Below, piece after piece: positions 45,458 to 55,221 of a stretch of DNA of 64,000 bases. How positions within the stretch are numbered: position 1 is the stretch's first letter; each line of letters starts with the position of its first letter. The translations under genes and the position numbers were made by a program. This DNA comes from Leidyana gryllorum EB-2025a (taxonomy: Eukaryota; Apicomplexa). The notes beneath the pieces were generated by a model. The model saw only the letters and a list, made by a program, of their open reading frames with translations, did not search any database and was not told the origin of the DNA. The DNA lies in the NCBI GenBank assembly GCA_048772705.1, contig JBLWGC010000082.1, positions 227,967 to 291,966 on the forward strand, written 5' to 3'.

Positions 45458-46890
45458 TTGACTTTAGCAACTTTTCTCGCCACAGTGCGGGTAGCGACTA
45501 CCTGTCTTAGAGGAACCTCGAAGGCCACGAATTCGATAGCATTGGCGCCCGCTGCCTTCCTCTCCGGTCTGTTGGGTGTCAACTTGCCGACGGGAAAAAG
45601 TGTTGCCTCTTCTGGCTCTCAGAGCCCAGAGTCAGCAGAAAAAGGCAAACGACACATCAGGCGGTATCCAGTCAGACGAGGCCGAACGTGGAGCTGTAAG
45701 CCGGTGGAACCAGAACTCTGCAGTGAAATCTGACCAATGCGAACTACCGCCGAGGTTCCGACAAATGAGGATTGGCGATACTATGGAACACGGCAAGCAT
45801 AAGCTAAGCGACTTTGGTGTGACCAACAGCAAGAAGACATCTACACGGGTAGAAAACAGCCCATCGCCTACACCACCGTTCTGTACTTCCCTGAAAAAGA
45901 GTCAACAGATGATGTAATGTCTCATCGACTCAAGTCGGCCTGGAAGAGGGGTTGGGAAGACGTCGCCACCTATGTCGACCAAGAGACAAAGGCAGTGGTC
46001 ACAAACCTGCTCCTGCGCTCCAGAGAGAAACCACGCATCGCGAATAACCTGATCCGGGCAATGTTGATTTACAGCTTGTGTTTTTCCCCGACGTTCTCTT
46101 TAGAAGATGTCGATACGTACGCCAGGTTCATGACTCCAATGTGTCTTGAAAGTGACCTCCCACCCGTTCTCGATGGTTTTGAGGTACACTTTGTTCGTCG
46201 TCAAAACCACCGAGAACGGGTGGGAGGTCACTTTCAAGACACATTGAAGTACTCTGGGTCAGGTCCTTCCAAAATATGTACGGGTTTGCGCGGACAGGAG
46301 TTCTTGACCGCCTACGATACCAATTGGAGTATGCGGACGACTGGCCGGAAGTCTCGGAATACCGCCGCGATGGCGACTGTCCGGTGGATTTCAGAGCCAC
46401 CTTCCCGGAACCGTTCGACTTGACCAATTATCTGATCAAAAAACAGCTGGGAGGGATAACACCTTTCAATTCTGTGTGTCGGATCCTACATGACCTCCTA
46501 CCTCACTCTGAAGAATTGATGAATTACAAACCTCGCAGCAGCAACCCTGCTGCAGCCGCCAAGCCTCTCCCAGATTTGGAGCCGGCCATCGCCCACGAGC
46601 ACAGAATGAAAGCAACCTCCAACGGACAGACCGCATGCAATATTGAGCGACTGGCCAGAGCTCCCTCTGCAAGAGCATTTCTTCTACTCAGAGCCAGTCA
46701 GTGTAGCAATGGGTATCGTGGGCACTGCACCACCTGAGGAGTCAGTACTGCGCAACGACCCCCCGTCCACTTGGCTCGGAGACGAGGAGAGGGAGGAAGT
46801 CCAACCGGTCTCTGGAGAGGTTTACGAGAGCTGGGAGGACCGTGACGATTTTGAAAAGGGAGTTTTTGCCGTTCCCTTCTGGGTGTAAGT
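45458..46890 (+). pseudogene. decayed copy of the 739-residue orphan gene
   Basis: This stretch aligns by eye to the intact gene at 48177-50396. Shared pieces include GVNLPTG (intact SVNLPTD), ANNLIRAMLIYSL (intact ANNLIAAGLLYTF), ADDWPEVSEYRRDGDCPV (intact ANDWPEFSKKRYNGDRPV), GGITPFNSVCRILHDLLPHSEELMNYK, and the C-terminal GEVYESWEDRDDF. The start codon is absent (CACAGTGCGG where the intact copy has CACAGCATG). The frame changes at least twice, around 45900 and 46250, and the middle ~250 residues of the intact gene are missing. A 46-bp inverted repeat interrupts it. It is clearly non-functional as a full-length gene, though short frames (45917-46423, 46276-46737) remain. Confidence 0.8.
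46137..46246. repeat. 46-bp near-perfect inverted repeat (hairpin)
   Basis: The left arm 46137-46182 is the reverse complement of the right arm 46201-46246 with a single mismatch, separated by an 18-bp loop. The right arm is in the place where the intact paralogue has related coding sequence. The left arm therefore looks like an inverted copy of it. Confidence 0.95.
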
Positions 46891-47639
46891 TGCGCTACTT
46901 CTGGATTTTGGCCTCGGTGGCGGTCGGTCATCGAGCAGCACAGAATCTTGGCATTTGGAGCCCTGTTGTCCCTCTATCCACACTTTTCGACTTTTGTTAC
47001 GACTTTCGTCATTGATTGAACTTATTGCTCTCGAAGCCACATCCAGTCGCTGAAGGAATGACCATCAAGCGGAACGAGACTATTGCCTCGCGTTTTGGAG
47101 ACAGATACACTCATTAGTGGGCCACTGACACATCTTCTGCCGGATGCTTGGAACGGTCAACCAGATGGTAAGAGATTCCAACTAACTGCCTCTCACGCAC
47201 CATATAATCATCATCGCGCAATGGAAGTCGTACAGAACCGATTGTTAGACGAATATTTGAAAGGCGCTAGGGCAACGGATTTGAAAGCCAGCGTAACACT
47301 CGAACCGGCATTCAACATCGCCGTTTCCTGCCTCACAACCGATCTCAAACCGCATCAAACAAGATCAGCCACGAAAGTTCGCAAATGAAGGCCATTGTGA
47401 ACAGAATATCAGCGCCAGCAGCTGTGACGAGTCCACACGACCGCCACCCGATAAAAATCGAAGGCACTCAGTGGCTTGAGGATTTTTGATACAACATGAG
47501 AGCTCGGGCGATCTTGCTTGCCGGACACCGCGGTCAGCGAAGTGTCCCGGCGTTCGGTCACAGGGCGAACTCACATGATCAGATAGATCTATCACGCGGT
47601 CGATTGGGTCTTTTGAGCGATGAAACGTTGATGTGTCTC
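46891..47639 (+). other. spacer of the decayed module, no gene seen
   Basis: A 749-bp stretch between the two pseudogenes. Short frames (for example 47083-47388) have no features of their own. Part of it (around 47120-47150, CAGTGGGCC...ACATCTTCTGC type) resembles the spacer at 50570-50610 after the intact gene. It is therefore read as the duplicated intergenic region. Confidence 0.5.
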
Positions 47640-47925
47640 CTGATCGCACACACATGTTGCTCAATAACTGATTGTCAAACTCAGTTCATCCATTTGTGAG
47701 TGGTGATGTGGGGTGCGATCCTACACCATCGTGCCTCTGTTCGGCACTGCTTTCGCCCAAGAATGCACCTGGACAGCTGGCACTGACCGGTATCGAGCGA
47801 TCATAATGGGCCGTTGCCATATCTACAGTGGTTGTGGATGCGTTGCTTGTATCGAGCACCGATTCCAAGCCTCTAACATCGGTAACGCTGGCGGATACTC
47901 GCCGAGCCATACGATGGATTGAAAA
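47640..47925 (+). pseudogene. truncated expansin-like (DPBB) pseudogene
   Basis: Similar to the first ~65 codons and upstream ~80 bp of the expansin-like gene at 51302. Shared are the TGTCTCCTGATCGCACACACAT leader, CATTTGTGAGT, then SYTIVPLFGTAFAQ (intact FYTIAALFGTTFGQ), CTWTAGTDRY, GRCHIYSG and FQASNIG. The ATG is lost (GTGCGATC in place of ATGAGATT) and a stop ends the frame after SPSHTMD. The rest of the gene is missing. Confidence 0.75.
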
Positions 47926-48060
47926 GGATCTTCAAGTTATTTTCAATTTCACTGTGGATGGCGAGACCGACTAGCAGCGATCAACGGGGGCGATGGCAGC
48001 AACCAGATACGTGCGCATGACGCTTAAGTGTCAAACACATCCCGAATCTCGGTGACTGGA
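47926..48060 (+). pseudogene. remnant of the dynamin gene's 3' exon
   Basis: GGATCTTCAAGTTATTTTCAATTTC...GATACGTGCGCATGACGCTTAAGTGTCAAACACATCCCGAATCTCGGTGA matches the dynamin exon at 45025-45155 piece by piece, with substitutions and an in-frame stop. It marks the left border of the second copy of the dynamin-3'/orphan/expansin module. Confidence 0.75.
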
Positions 48061-48176
48061 GCCTCAACGGCATCTCCTGTGAGAGGAAAAATGAAGGTCT
48101 GTTTTGGTTGACTAAGATCGGCATTTTTCTAGCAATTGGAGCAAATTTTGTTTCCCGTTGCTGACATCACCACAGC

Positions 48177-50396
48177 ATGAAGATCCTTTTGACTTGTCAA
48201 ACCAAAGAAGGCCTCAAAGCCACAGATTCGTTTCTCTCAAAGCCGACTGTCTTTTTGTCTAGCCTCTTCAGTGTCAATTTGCCGACTGATGGAAGTGAAT
48301 TCGACTTTGCGGAGCCCAACGGGACGCAGAGCTCCGACTTTGTCCACAGCCCCGTGAAGGCTTCTCGTCGGCGAGGTGGCAGGAAGAGCGGGAAGGGACC
48401 TCGCACCCCACTGTTGCCTTCATCCAACGAGGAAGCTCGAAGGAGGCCTGAGAATGGGGCCAAGATGGATCAACCGAGCACCTCGACGCACAATTTTGTA
48501 GCCGAGACCGGGGAGGCAGATGTTAGGGCAGCGGAGGTCAGTGAGGGACCAGCACCAGGTTTAGAGAGTTGGCTTGACGATGACGAGGATAAGTGGGTGA
48601 CACCTTCGAACAAACGGAAGGAAAAGGCAATGCTAAAGTCTCTGAACAGAGGCATACAGTCCCTCAGTGACTCCACCGTCTTCCGGCTGCCTGAAGAAAC
48701 CTTTAAGGATATTACGCTATGTAACAGACTCGCCAAACTGTGGGAATGGAGCTGGGAGAGTTTTGAGAGCCTCATCGACGAGCCGACGGGAATGGTGGTC
48801 AAGAATCTGATCCAACGGGCGGAAAAGAAGCCATGTGTGGCTAACAATCTGATTGCGGCAGGATTGCTCTACACCTTCGGTGCTTGCCCGTGGTTCAGGC
48901 CCAATCAGTGTCATGTGTACACATGGTTCTTCAGTCGCTTAGCGACGAGGACTGTATATTTGAAGTCAAACGGAAATGGTGGTTGGATTGTTGACTTCAG
49001 CGGGAAATCGTCTGTGTCTGAGACTGAGCGCAAACGTATCGAAGTGCTTTGGGTAAAGGCTTTGCAGAACCTGCACACATTTGTGCGGGCGAATGCTAAG
49101 TGGAATGGCGAAGCATTGAACAAAGAATTTGCAAACGACTGGCCGGAATTCTCCAAAAAGCGCTACAATGGGGACAGACCTGTGAATTGGTTATCTTCGT
49201 TCCACGGGAAGTTTGACTTGTTTAACTATTTAATTCAAAAGGGTATTGGAGGACATACTCCGTTCCCTACTCTGTTTCGGGTGCTGTATGACCTCTTCCC
49301 TCACTCTGATGAATTGATGAAGTACAAATCTCGCAGCAGTCCCGCTGCTGCAGGCACCAAGTCTCTGCCACCATTGGAGCCGATCATCGGTCGGTCAGAT
49401 CGTTTGCCTTTCCACAAATTGGGCGGGAGAATGCTGCTGGGCGTCGACCGATACTACGAACGCGGGACACTGTCGGGGAGAAATCTCAACGAAGCAATTC
49501 AATACGCAAATGAGAATTTGGATGCGCAAACAATGGGAAGAGTCATGAGGTGCATCAGGACTTGTGCTGCGACGGGCGCCAATGTGAACTTGTTGTTGGC
49601 CACTCTGTACGCCTGGCGGCTAATCGCGGAGGGCGCAGGTGGAAAAGAGATCTCGTACAACTCACCGGACCCGGAGAACTCCCTGCAGCACAGCTACGCT
49701 CTGGACCTCTTCCAACTGAGTCGGAAACTGATGTATGCTAACGAATTTGGCCCGACTCCCAACACTTATGTGATTCGGGAGTCGTGGGATGCGCCCAAGC
49801 GCGACTCCGAGGAGTACAAAGATGTGTTGCAACTCTCAAAACCCATTCGCACACATCTCTTACCTTTGGCTGAGAATGATTTCAAGCACGCCCCGTTCGA
49901 AGAAAAGCAAATCCCAGTTAATGAGGATGACCCAGAAGCATACGAGCGCTTCGTCGCCCTGGTCGATCGACTTCGGAAACCAATCAGACCCACAAGAGGC
50001 TTTGTTTGGCCGGCGGGCAGCCCACCCAAACAGCGACTTACCAACGACTTTGCATTGATTTCGATAAAGAATTGTGATCCCACGGCCCTCGCTCACGAGT
50101 ACCAAATCAAAGCCTCCATCAATGGCGAGGCCGTATTCACTATTGAGCGACTGGCCAAAGCTATGCACGAGCATTTCTTCTACTCAGAGCCAGTCAGTGT
50201 AGCCATGGGTATCCCGAGCACTCCACCACCTGAGGAGTACGGCGAAACGACCTCGCGAAACGACAGCCCGCCCACTTCCATTGACATCACCCCACCCGCG
50301 TCAATCGAGAACGAGCACGCGGAGGAAGTCCAACCGGTCTCTGTGTTGCCTTCTGGGGAGGTCTACGAGAGCTGGGAGGACCGTGACGATTTTTAG
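48177..50396 (+). CDS. 739-residue intronless orphan protein
   Basis: A single uninterrupted frame of 739 codons, unlike the multi-exon genes nearby. The N-terminal ~120 residues are disordered and basic (SRRRGGRKSGKGPRTP), then an acidic stretch (WLDDDEDKW). The core (180-420) is Trp- and aromatic-rich (LCNRLAKLWEWSWESFESLI; VANNLIAAGLLYTFG; FDLFNYLIQKGIGGHTPF). A second helical block follows near 440-500 (LNEAIQYANENLDAQTMGRV). The C-terminus is acidic (EVYESWEDRDDF). I see no signal peptide, membrane helix or catalytic motif and do not recognise a family. The clean frame beside a rotted paralogue at 45458 suggests it is under selection. Confidence 0.7.
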   Translation: MKILLTCQTKEGLKATDSFLSKPTVFLSSLFSVNLPTDGSEFDFAEPNGTQSSDFVHSPVKASRRRGGRKSGKGPRTPLLPSSNEEARRRPENGAKMDQPSTSTHNFVAETGEADVRAAEVSEGPAPGLESWLDDDEDKWVTPSNKRKEKAMLKSLNRGIQSLSDSTVFRLPEETFKDITLCNRLAKLWEWSWESFESLIDEPTGMVVKNLIQRAEKKPCVANNLIAAGLLYTFGACPWFRPNQCHVYTWFFSRLATRTVYLKSNGNGGWIVDFSGKSSVSETERKRIEVLWVKALQNLHTFVRANAKWNGEALNKEFANDWPEFSKKRYNGDRPVNWLSSFHGKFDLFNYLIQKGIGGHTPFPTLFRVLYDLFPHSDELMKYKSRSSPAAAGTKSLPPLEPIIGRSDRLPFHKLGGRMLLGVDRYYERGTLSGRNLNEAIQYANENLDAQTMGRVMRCIRTCAATGANVNLLLATLYAWRLIAEGAGGKEISYNSPDPENSLQHSYALDLFQLSRKLMYANEFGPTPNTYVIRESWDAPKRDSEEYKDVLQLSKPIRTHLLPLAENDFKHAPFEEKQIPVNEDDPEAYERFVALVDRLRKPIRPTRGFVWPAGSPPKQRLTNDFALISIKNCDPTALAHEYQIKASINGEAVFTIERLAKAMHEHFFYSEPVSVAMGIPSTPPPEEYGETTSRNDSPPTSIDITPPASIENEHAEEVQPVSVLPSGEVYESWEDRDDF

Positions 50397-51301
50397 GAGG
50401 GAGTTTCTGCCGTTCCCCACTCAGCGGTAGAACCATCTTGAGCACCTGCCTTTTCGACTATTTGAGCAGTGATCTACTCAACGGTGTCTAACATCACATA
50501 CAATCCAATTGTCACACCAAGACCACCGGCCTTGGAATACTTGGCTGTCATTATGAGCCTTAGCGCTCGTCAGTGGGCCCCAGGGGCACCTGTCCCAGTG
50601 GCACATCTTCTGCTAGTTGGGTTGGAAGTGTTTGCTCAGAGCCTTGGGGACAACCCTCCCCTGTGGCACAAAATTGATGCAATTCAGGGGTCATCACAAC
50701 GGTCTGGCGCGTCGAAGTGAGATCGAAAGATCACAACACAGAAACGGCAGTCATGATATTAGACCAATGATTGCACCGATAATCGCGAGATCTGAGAACA
50801 ATAGACTTCGACATGTACGAGGGACTCCCATGGGCATAAATTCATCCTTTGTAAATGGAGAATAGCAATCTGTCCGCCATCAACGCCTTCGAGCGACAGA
50901 AACTCATTCAGGACCGATGGACCTAGATGGTTCAATCCCGGTTGGCAATGGGCTGGAGGGCGCAAAGTCCTCCATAGAGGGGACATCACCGTATTGTTGT
51001 GCCAGCTTTGACATCCAGCACAACCCATCCAAACATCGAAACTGCTGCACTGTGGAGCGCTAGATAGTGTTGACTCTGCATTGGTTGCGAGGTGAACACT
51101 GCTTTGATATAAAACAGGGTCAAGAGCTGGATCAGTATCATATTGGTCATTCCACCAACATGGACAACCCACACAGATCTTTTGGGGGTAAAGCGAGGTA
51201 TATGTGGAGGGGACCATTCACTTGTCTCCTGATCGCACACACATATCGCTCTATTCCAAACTTTCAAAATCAGTTGATCCATTTGTGAGTAGTGATTTGG
51301 A
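50397..51301. other. spacer between orphan gene and expansin-like gene, no gene seen
   Basis: 905 bp with only short frames on both strands (50469-50720 plus; 50986-51282 minus), none protein-like. The last ~100 bp (GTCTCCTGATCGCACACACAT...CATTTGTGAGT) is shared with the decayed module at 47635 and probably carries the expansin-like promoter and leader. Confidence 0.5.
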
Positions 51302-52270
51302 ATGAGATTCTACACTATTGCGGCTCTGTTCGGCACCACCTTCGGCCAGGACGGTACCTGTACAGCTGGCACTGACCAGTTTGGTGTCGAGCAATCATGT
51401 TTGGGCCGTTGCCATATTTACAGCGCTGGAGAGTACGGCGCTTGCTTCGACTACCAATTCCAAGCCTCTGACATCGACAGCGCCTGCGGAGACTCGCCGA
51501 GCAATGCGTGCAAATCAACGTTTAATGTCGCTTGGGACAATGGCAAAACTAACTGTGGGAACTGCTACTTTGTCGAGATGCCGTATCCTGACGGCACGGT
51601 TCGCAGTACCTATATCAAGGTGGTGGATACAAATGCATCTGAAGTGAAGTTCGAGATGGGTCAGCAAGCGTGGCGCAATCTTTGCCCCTATGTGTGCGCT
51701 GGGACAGGCGACTGTGGGCACAGCCCAGAGTCGTGTCAATACGGTACTCTGAGTTTGGCTGGTTGGAACGGCTTTGACAGTTGTGCTGTTCAATATGCTC
51801 CGATAAAATTCAAGCGTGTCGACTGTGATTCTACGGGTGCTGAGCCTACTACCACCACGACGCCCGCCCCGGTGGCGACGCAGCCTCCTGTTGTGATTCC
51901 TCCTGTTGTGACTGAGCCTCCCGTGGTGATTCCTCCGGTGATCACTGAGCCTCCTGTTGTAGTCCCTCCGGTGATCACTGAGCCTCCCGTTGTGGTTCCG
52001 CCCGTTGTGACCGAAGCTCCGGTTGTTATCCCTCCGGTGGTGACGGACCCCGTCATTGTGCATCCTCCTACTGACGGTGCCTCTGATGTGCCGAGTGCGT
52101 GTGCTAATGCTGTTGGGTATCCGTACATTCCCGACTGGAATGAGGAATGCAAGAGTTTGTGTCAGTTCTACTACAGCGCCGAAGGTCGTGGTCATTGCCC
52201 ACAAGGTACAAGTGTTGAGCCTCTGATCCAGTGTGTGTTGGTGAAGCACCCGTACTGCCAACGAGTTTGA
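51302..52270 (+). CDS. secreted expansin-like (double-psi beta-barrel) protein with PPVV repeats
   Basis: Single exon, 322 residues. A signal peptide (MRFYTIAALFGTTFGQ) leads to a Cys-rich domain of ~170 residues (CHIYSAGEYGACFDYQF; ACGDSPSNACKS; NCGNCYFVEM) that closes with TYIKVVDTNAS ... CAVQYAPIKFKRVDC. This is the strand order and closing motif of a double-psi beta-barrel as in expansins, barwin and EG45-like proteins. A Pro/Val/Thr linker of at least seven tandem PPVV(I/V)PPV(V/I)TE units (about 51890-52065) then leads to a second small Cys domain (CANAVGYPYIPDWNEECKSLC). Expansins loosen polysaccharide networks without hydrolysis. The missing expansin C-terminal domain makes the substrate open. 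Confidence 0.65.
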   Translation: MRFYTIAALFGTTFGQDGTCTAGTDQFGVEQSCLGRCHIYSAGEYGACFDYQFQASDIDSACGDSPSNACKSTFNVAWDNGKTNCGNCYFVEMPYPDGTVRSTYIKVVDTNASEVKFEMGQQAWRNLCPYVCAGTGDCGHSPESCQYGTLSLAGWNGFDSCAVQYAPIKFKRVDCDSTGAEPTTTTTPAPVATQPPVVIPPVVTEPPVVIPPVITEPPVVVPPVITEPPVVVPPVVTEAPVVIPPVVTDPVIVHPPTDGASDVPSACANAVGYPYIPDWNEECKSLCQFYYSAEGRGHCPQGTSVEPLIQCVLVKHPYCQRV

Positions 52271-52591
52271 GAGTGAAGTGTTGAATGCGAACTGGTTGAG
52301 AAAGGTCATCGTGCCCAGCTGATGCCGGGGTAGATGTTTTTGGTACCTCGACTTGGTATCGGCTACACGAGATATTTGCCGTCCTTAGCCGACAAACTGA
52401 TAAAGGTAGCCTAGAGGCCTCGCTTAAGCCCTGAGGTGAATCTTTTGATCCTGGCATTCGTAGCCAAGAGACTTAACCATGTCTATCAACAATAGAAAAA
52501 GTGGCACCAGACGGATATGACTCTTCGCATAACTGCCAAAGGCACGATCAGTATAAACTTATCGCAATCTGCGATCTCACACACTCATAGT
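52271..52591. other. convergent spacer, no gene seen
   Basis: 321 bp between the ends of the expansin-like gene and the first vWA-like gene. No open frame or RNA gene is recognisable. Confidence 0.45.
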
Positions 52592-53806
52592 CTAACTGCC
52601 ATAATCTTCCTCTCCCATCAAACCTGCCATCTCACGAGGCGCGTCTTCGTCTTCTCCCGTGGGATCTGCCTCAAAAGCCCCTTCAATTGGCGGGGGTGGG
52701 TTTGAGGGGATACGGGTGGCAGCTGCAGCAGCTGCAGCAAGGGCGGCAGCCCCGGCCACCGCTCCCGCGATTATGCCGGTTTTGTTTCCTTCCTGTTTCT
52801 CAGCCAGAGTCGGATGCATTGTGGTCACTGTGGCTCCGCCTGGGCCCGTTGAAGCCCCGACGTCAGTGGTCACACCACCTCCGCCCGTCGAGCCCCACGG
52901 TGTGGTAGCGGGTGCCGCAGTGGGGTTCCCGGTCGGCAGCTCGCCAGCGGCATCACAGCCCTGTTTGTCTATCGCACCCGTAAGAATCGATAGGTATTTG
53001 TTGACATCAAATCCTTTGGTCAAATCGTCGACAGCGATAGTAAGACGGTCGCGGACCCCCGCGTCCGTGAAGAGCTTCTCCCAGAAGGGGACGAACTTGT
53101 AGTCCAGAGCATATTGATCGTTCAACATGAGCAGCACGTGCACATTGGTCTGCTCCAAGACTTCGCCAACCTGCTTGAGAGTGGGCCAGGCCCCCCCTCT
53201 CTTGCAGTCGATACCGTTAGCGATGTTGGGGTTCGGCCACGTGGGTTGGGGATCAGCGAAAGGCGCTTCCCAATCAGTGACTAAGATAAGGATTCTCACC
53301 ACATCGTCGTGCTCGGGATCAGTGTAAGGAGTAAAACCGGCTCCCGAGAGCGCTCCATAGAGTAACGGGTCCAACTGATTATCTTCAACGATTTCACCGG
53401 ACCAACAGATCACTCCCAGATTGTCGAGTGATTTCTTAAAGTCGTTGATATTGGATGACACTTTGGTACCGCTCCGCCAGCAGCAAGACTCGGCGCTTGT
53501 GTCATCCCGAGGATCATCTGACGTCTTCTTGGCACCCATAGATGCCATTCCAAGCTTTAATTTGTCTCCGTACTTTGCGAACATATCGTCAGCAAACCGG
53601 GAATATATCGGCTGTGCTCCCAGCAGAAACTCGAGGAAACACTTGTTGGCTTCCTGTATCAAGAACACTTCCAACTTGTACTCCCCACAGTCCTCCTTGG
53701 GAGGCATCTGAGATCGGGAGAAGGCATTGAGACTGCTGACAGTTGAAAAGCTGCAACACCCCAGCACCAGCAGCCACAGGAGTCTGCAGCCGCCGAAAGT
53801 CAGCAT
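52592..53806 (-). CDS. type I membrane protein with integrin-beta/vWA-like ectodomain, copy 1
   Basis: Single exon. The start MLTFGGC at 53806 is chosen over the Met six codons upstream because the neighbouring paralogue also has MLT at this place. A signal peptide (LLWLLVLGCCSF) is followed by a ~260-residue vWA/betaI-like domain: CGEYKLEVFLIQEANKCF, ADDMFAKYGDKLKLGMASMG, DNQLDPLLYGALSGAGF, VVRILILVTDWEAPFADP, TLKQVGEVLEQTNVHVLLML, RLTIAVDD. The order and the PNxxNGxDC segment recall integrin beta subunits, but the MIDAS DxSxS is replaced by IQEANKC. A Thr/Gly-rich stalk leads to one membrane helix (TGIIAGAVAGAAALAAAAAA) and an acidic cytoplasmic tail ending GEEDYGS. TRAP-like adhesins have a similar plan. 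The function is inference. Confidence 0.65.
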   Translation of the reverse strand: MLTFGGCRLLWLLVLGCCSFSTVSSLNAFSRSQMPPKEDCGEYKLEVFLIQEANKCFLEFLLGAQPIYSRFADDMFAKYGDKLKLGMASMGAKKTSDDPRDDTSAESCCWRSGTKVSSNINDFKKSLDNLGVICWSGEIVEDNQLDPLLYGALSGAGFTPYTDPEHDDVVRILILVTDWEAPFADPQPTWPNPNIANGIDCKRGGAWPTLKQVGEVLEQTNVHVLLMLNDQYALDYKFVPFWEKLFTDAGVRDRLTIAVDDLTKGFDVNKYLSILTGAIDKQGCDAAGELPTGNPTAAPATTPWGSTGGGGVTTDVGASTGPGGATVTTMHPTLAEKQEGNKTGIIAGAVAGAAALAAAAAAATRIPSNPPPPIEGAFEADPTGEDEDAPREMAGLMGEEDYGS

Positions 53807-54018
53807 GATTTGCGTGCAGATCACACACTAGAATACCTTGTGTTCGATACATCGCAGGGGCATAAAAAGTGTGTGTCATGTGTCTCCAGCCTCCTTAGCC
53901 ATCCCCATTATTGCTCAATCCACACTAGGAGAGTTGCTGTGCTTTCAATGCCTCAGCAGTACTTAATATAACTTTGGTTTGATAATCAGATAGTGCATAA
54001 AATACTTCACTCATCCAA

Positions 54019-55221
54019 TCACTCTCCGTAATCTTCCTCTCCCATGAGTCCAGCCATCTCACGGGGTCCTTCCTCTTCTTCACCTCCAGCATCGGCTTCG
54101 AAGGCACCCTCAATGGGGGCCGGTGGACTTTGACTCATTCGGGTGGCCGCAGCCGCGGCAGCAACGACAGCAGCTGCACCCGCTACCGCACCAGCGATAA
54201 TGCCGGTCTTATTTTTGTCCTGCTTCTCGGCCAGAGTGGGAGGCAGTGTGGTGACAGTTGCAGTGACAGTTGGGATAGAGGTACTCGTACCGGGACCTGG
54301 GGATCCCACACTGGTGTCTGTGCCGGTGGCCCACTCGGTCGTGGTGGGGATGACTGACGGCAGCTCCACAGCAACATCACAGCCCTGTTTGTCGACGGCA
54401 GATGTGAGCACTTTGATATAATTATCGATGTTCAGACCGTCGCCGAGATCGTCCACAGCAATGGTGAGACGGTGAGACACACCGGCTTCCTTGAAGAGCT
54501 TCTCCCAGAACGGGACGAATATGTGGGCGTATTTGTATTGATCGTTCAACATGAGGAGAACATTGACATTTGTCGAGTTTAGCACTTCTCCAACCTGTTT
54601 GACGGTGGGATACTCTGCGTCTCGTCGGCAGTCGATACCCTCAGCGATCTTTGGATTGGGCCATGTCGGCTGCGGTTTGGCAGTCGGACCGTCCCAGTCG
54701 ATCACCATAATAAGAATTCGCACCACATCGTCGTGCTCGGGGTCAGTGTAAGGAGTAAAACCGGCACCTGTGAGGGCACCGTAGATCAAAGGATCCAATT
54801 GGTTGTCCTCCACAGCCTCCTCGGACCAACAGATGAGATCAAAGTTCTCCAGAGACTTCTTGAAGGGAGCGATGTCAGTAGTGATTCTGGTACCCGTACG
54901 CCAGCAGCATGACTCTGCATCCTTTGCATCGTCGGGGTATTCCTTTGCCTTTTTCGGCCCCATCGAGCCGAAACCCAGCCGTAGATTGCCTCCGTATCTG
55001 GCAAACATCTCGTCGGAGAAACGGTCATAAACAGACTGGACATGGGGAATTAGCTTATAAAAGCACCAGTTAGCCTCTTGTAGCAGAAAGACCTCCAATT
55101 TGTACTCTCCACAGTCCCCCGATGAGCGCGGTAAAGACTGAGGAGTGAACACATCAACCCCAGCGGCCGTCTGGAGCAACACGAGTGCCGCCACCAGGCA
55201 GCAATAGATATAAGTCAGCAT
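54019..55221 (-). CDS. type I membrane protein with integrin-beta/vWA-like ectodomain, copy 2
   Basis: Tandem paralogue of the gene at 52592, same strand, single exon and clearly similar along its length. The start MLTYIYCC at 55221 gives signal peptide CLVAALVLLQTAAG. The domain blocks are CGEYKLEVFLLQEANWCF, DEMFARYGGNLRLGFGSMG, DNQLDPLIYGALTGAGF, VVRILIMVIDWDGPTAKP, TVKQVGEVLNSTNVNVLLML and RLTIAVDD. The same Cys positions (SCCWR, CDVAVEL) are kept. The transmembrane helix and acidic tail (REMAGLMGEEDYGE) are almost identical to copy 1, so the tail is the best-conserved part and probably binds a partner. The stalk differs. As in copy 1, the metal-binding DxSxS is absent. Confidence 0.65.
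   Translation of the reverse strand: MLTYIYCCLVAALVLLQTAAGVDVFTPQSLPRSSGDCGEYKLEVFLLQEANWCFYKLIPHVQSVYDRFSDEMFARYGGNLRLGFGSMGPKKAKEYPDDAKDAESCCWRTGTRITTDIAPFKKSLENFDLICWSEEAVEDNQLDPLIYGALTGAGFTPYTDPEHDDVVRILIMVIDWDGPTAKPQPTWPNPKIAEGIDCRRDAEYPTVKQVGEVLNSTNVNVLLMLNDQYKYAHIFVPFWEKLFKEAGVSHRLTIAVDDLGDGLNIDNYIKVLTSAVDKQGCDVAVELPSVIPTTTEWATGTDTSVGSPGPGTSTSIPTVTATVTTLPPTLAEKQDKNKTGIIAGAVAGAAAVVAAAAAATRMSQSPPAPIEGAFEADAGGEEEEGPREMAGLMGEEDYGE

Noticed and set aside
51515-52309. 264-residue minus-strand frame rich in His/Arg repeats
   Set aside because: Antisense of the PPVV repeat gene; its repeats are the complement of a real repeat, and it lacks a start context and domain features.
52659-53102. Plus-strand Ala-rich frame antisense to the vWA-like gene
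   Set aside because: It mirrors the Ala-rich membrane helix and stalk; the minus strand has signal peptide, domain and tail in order.
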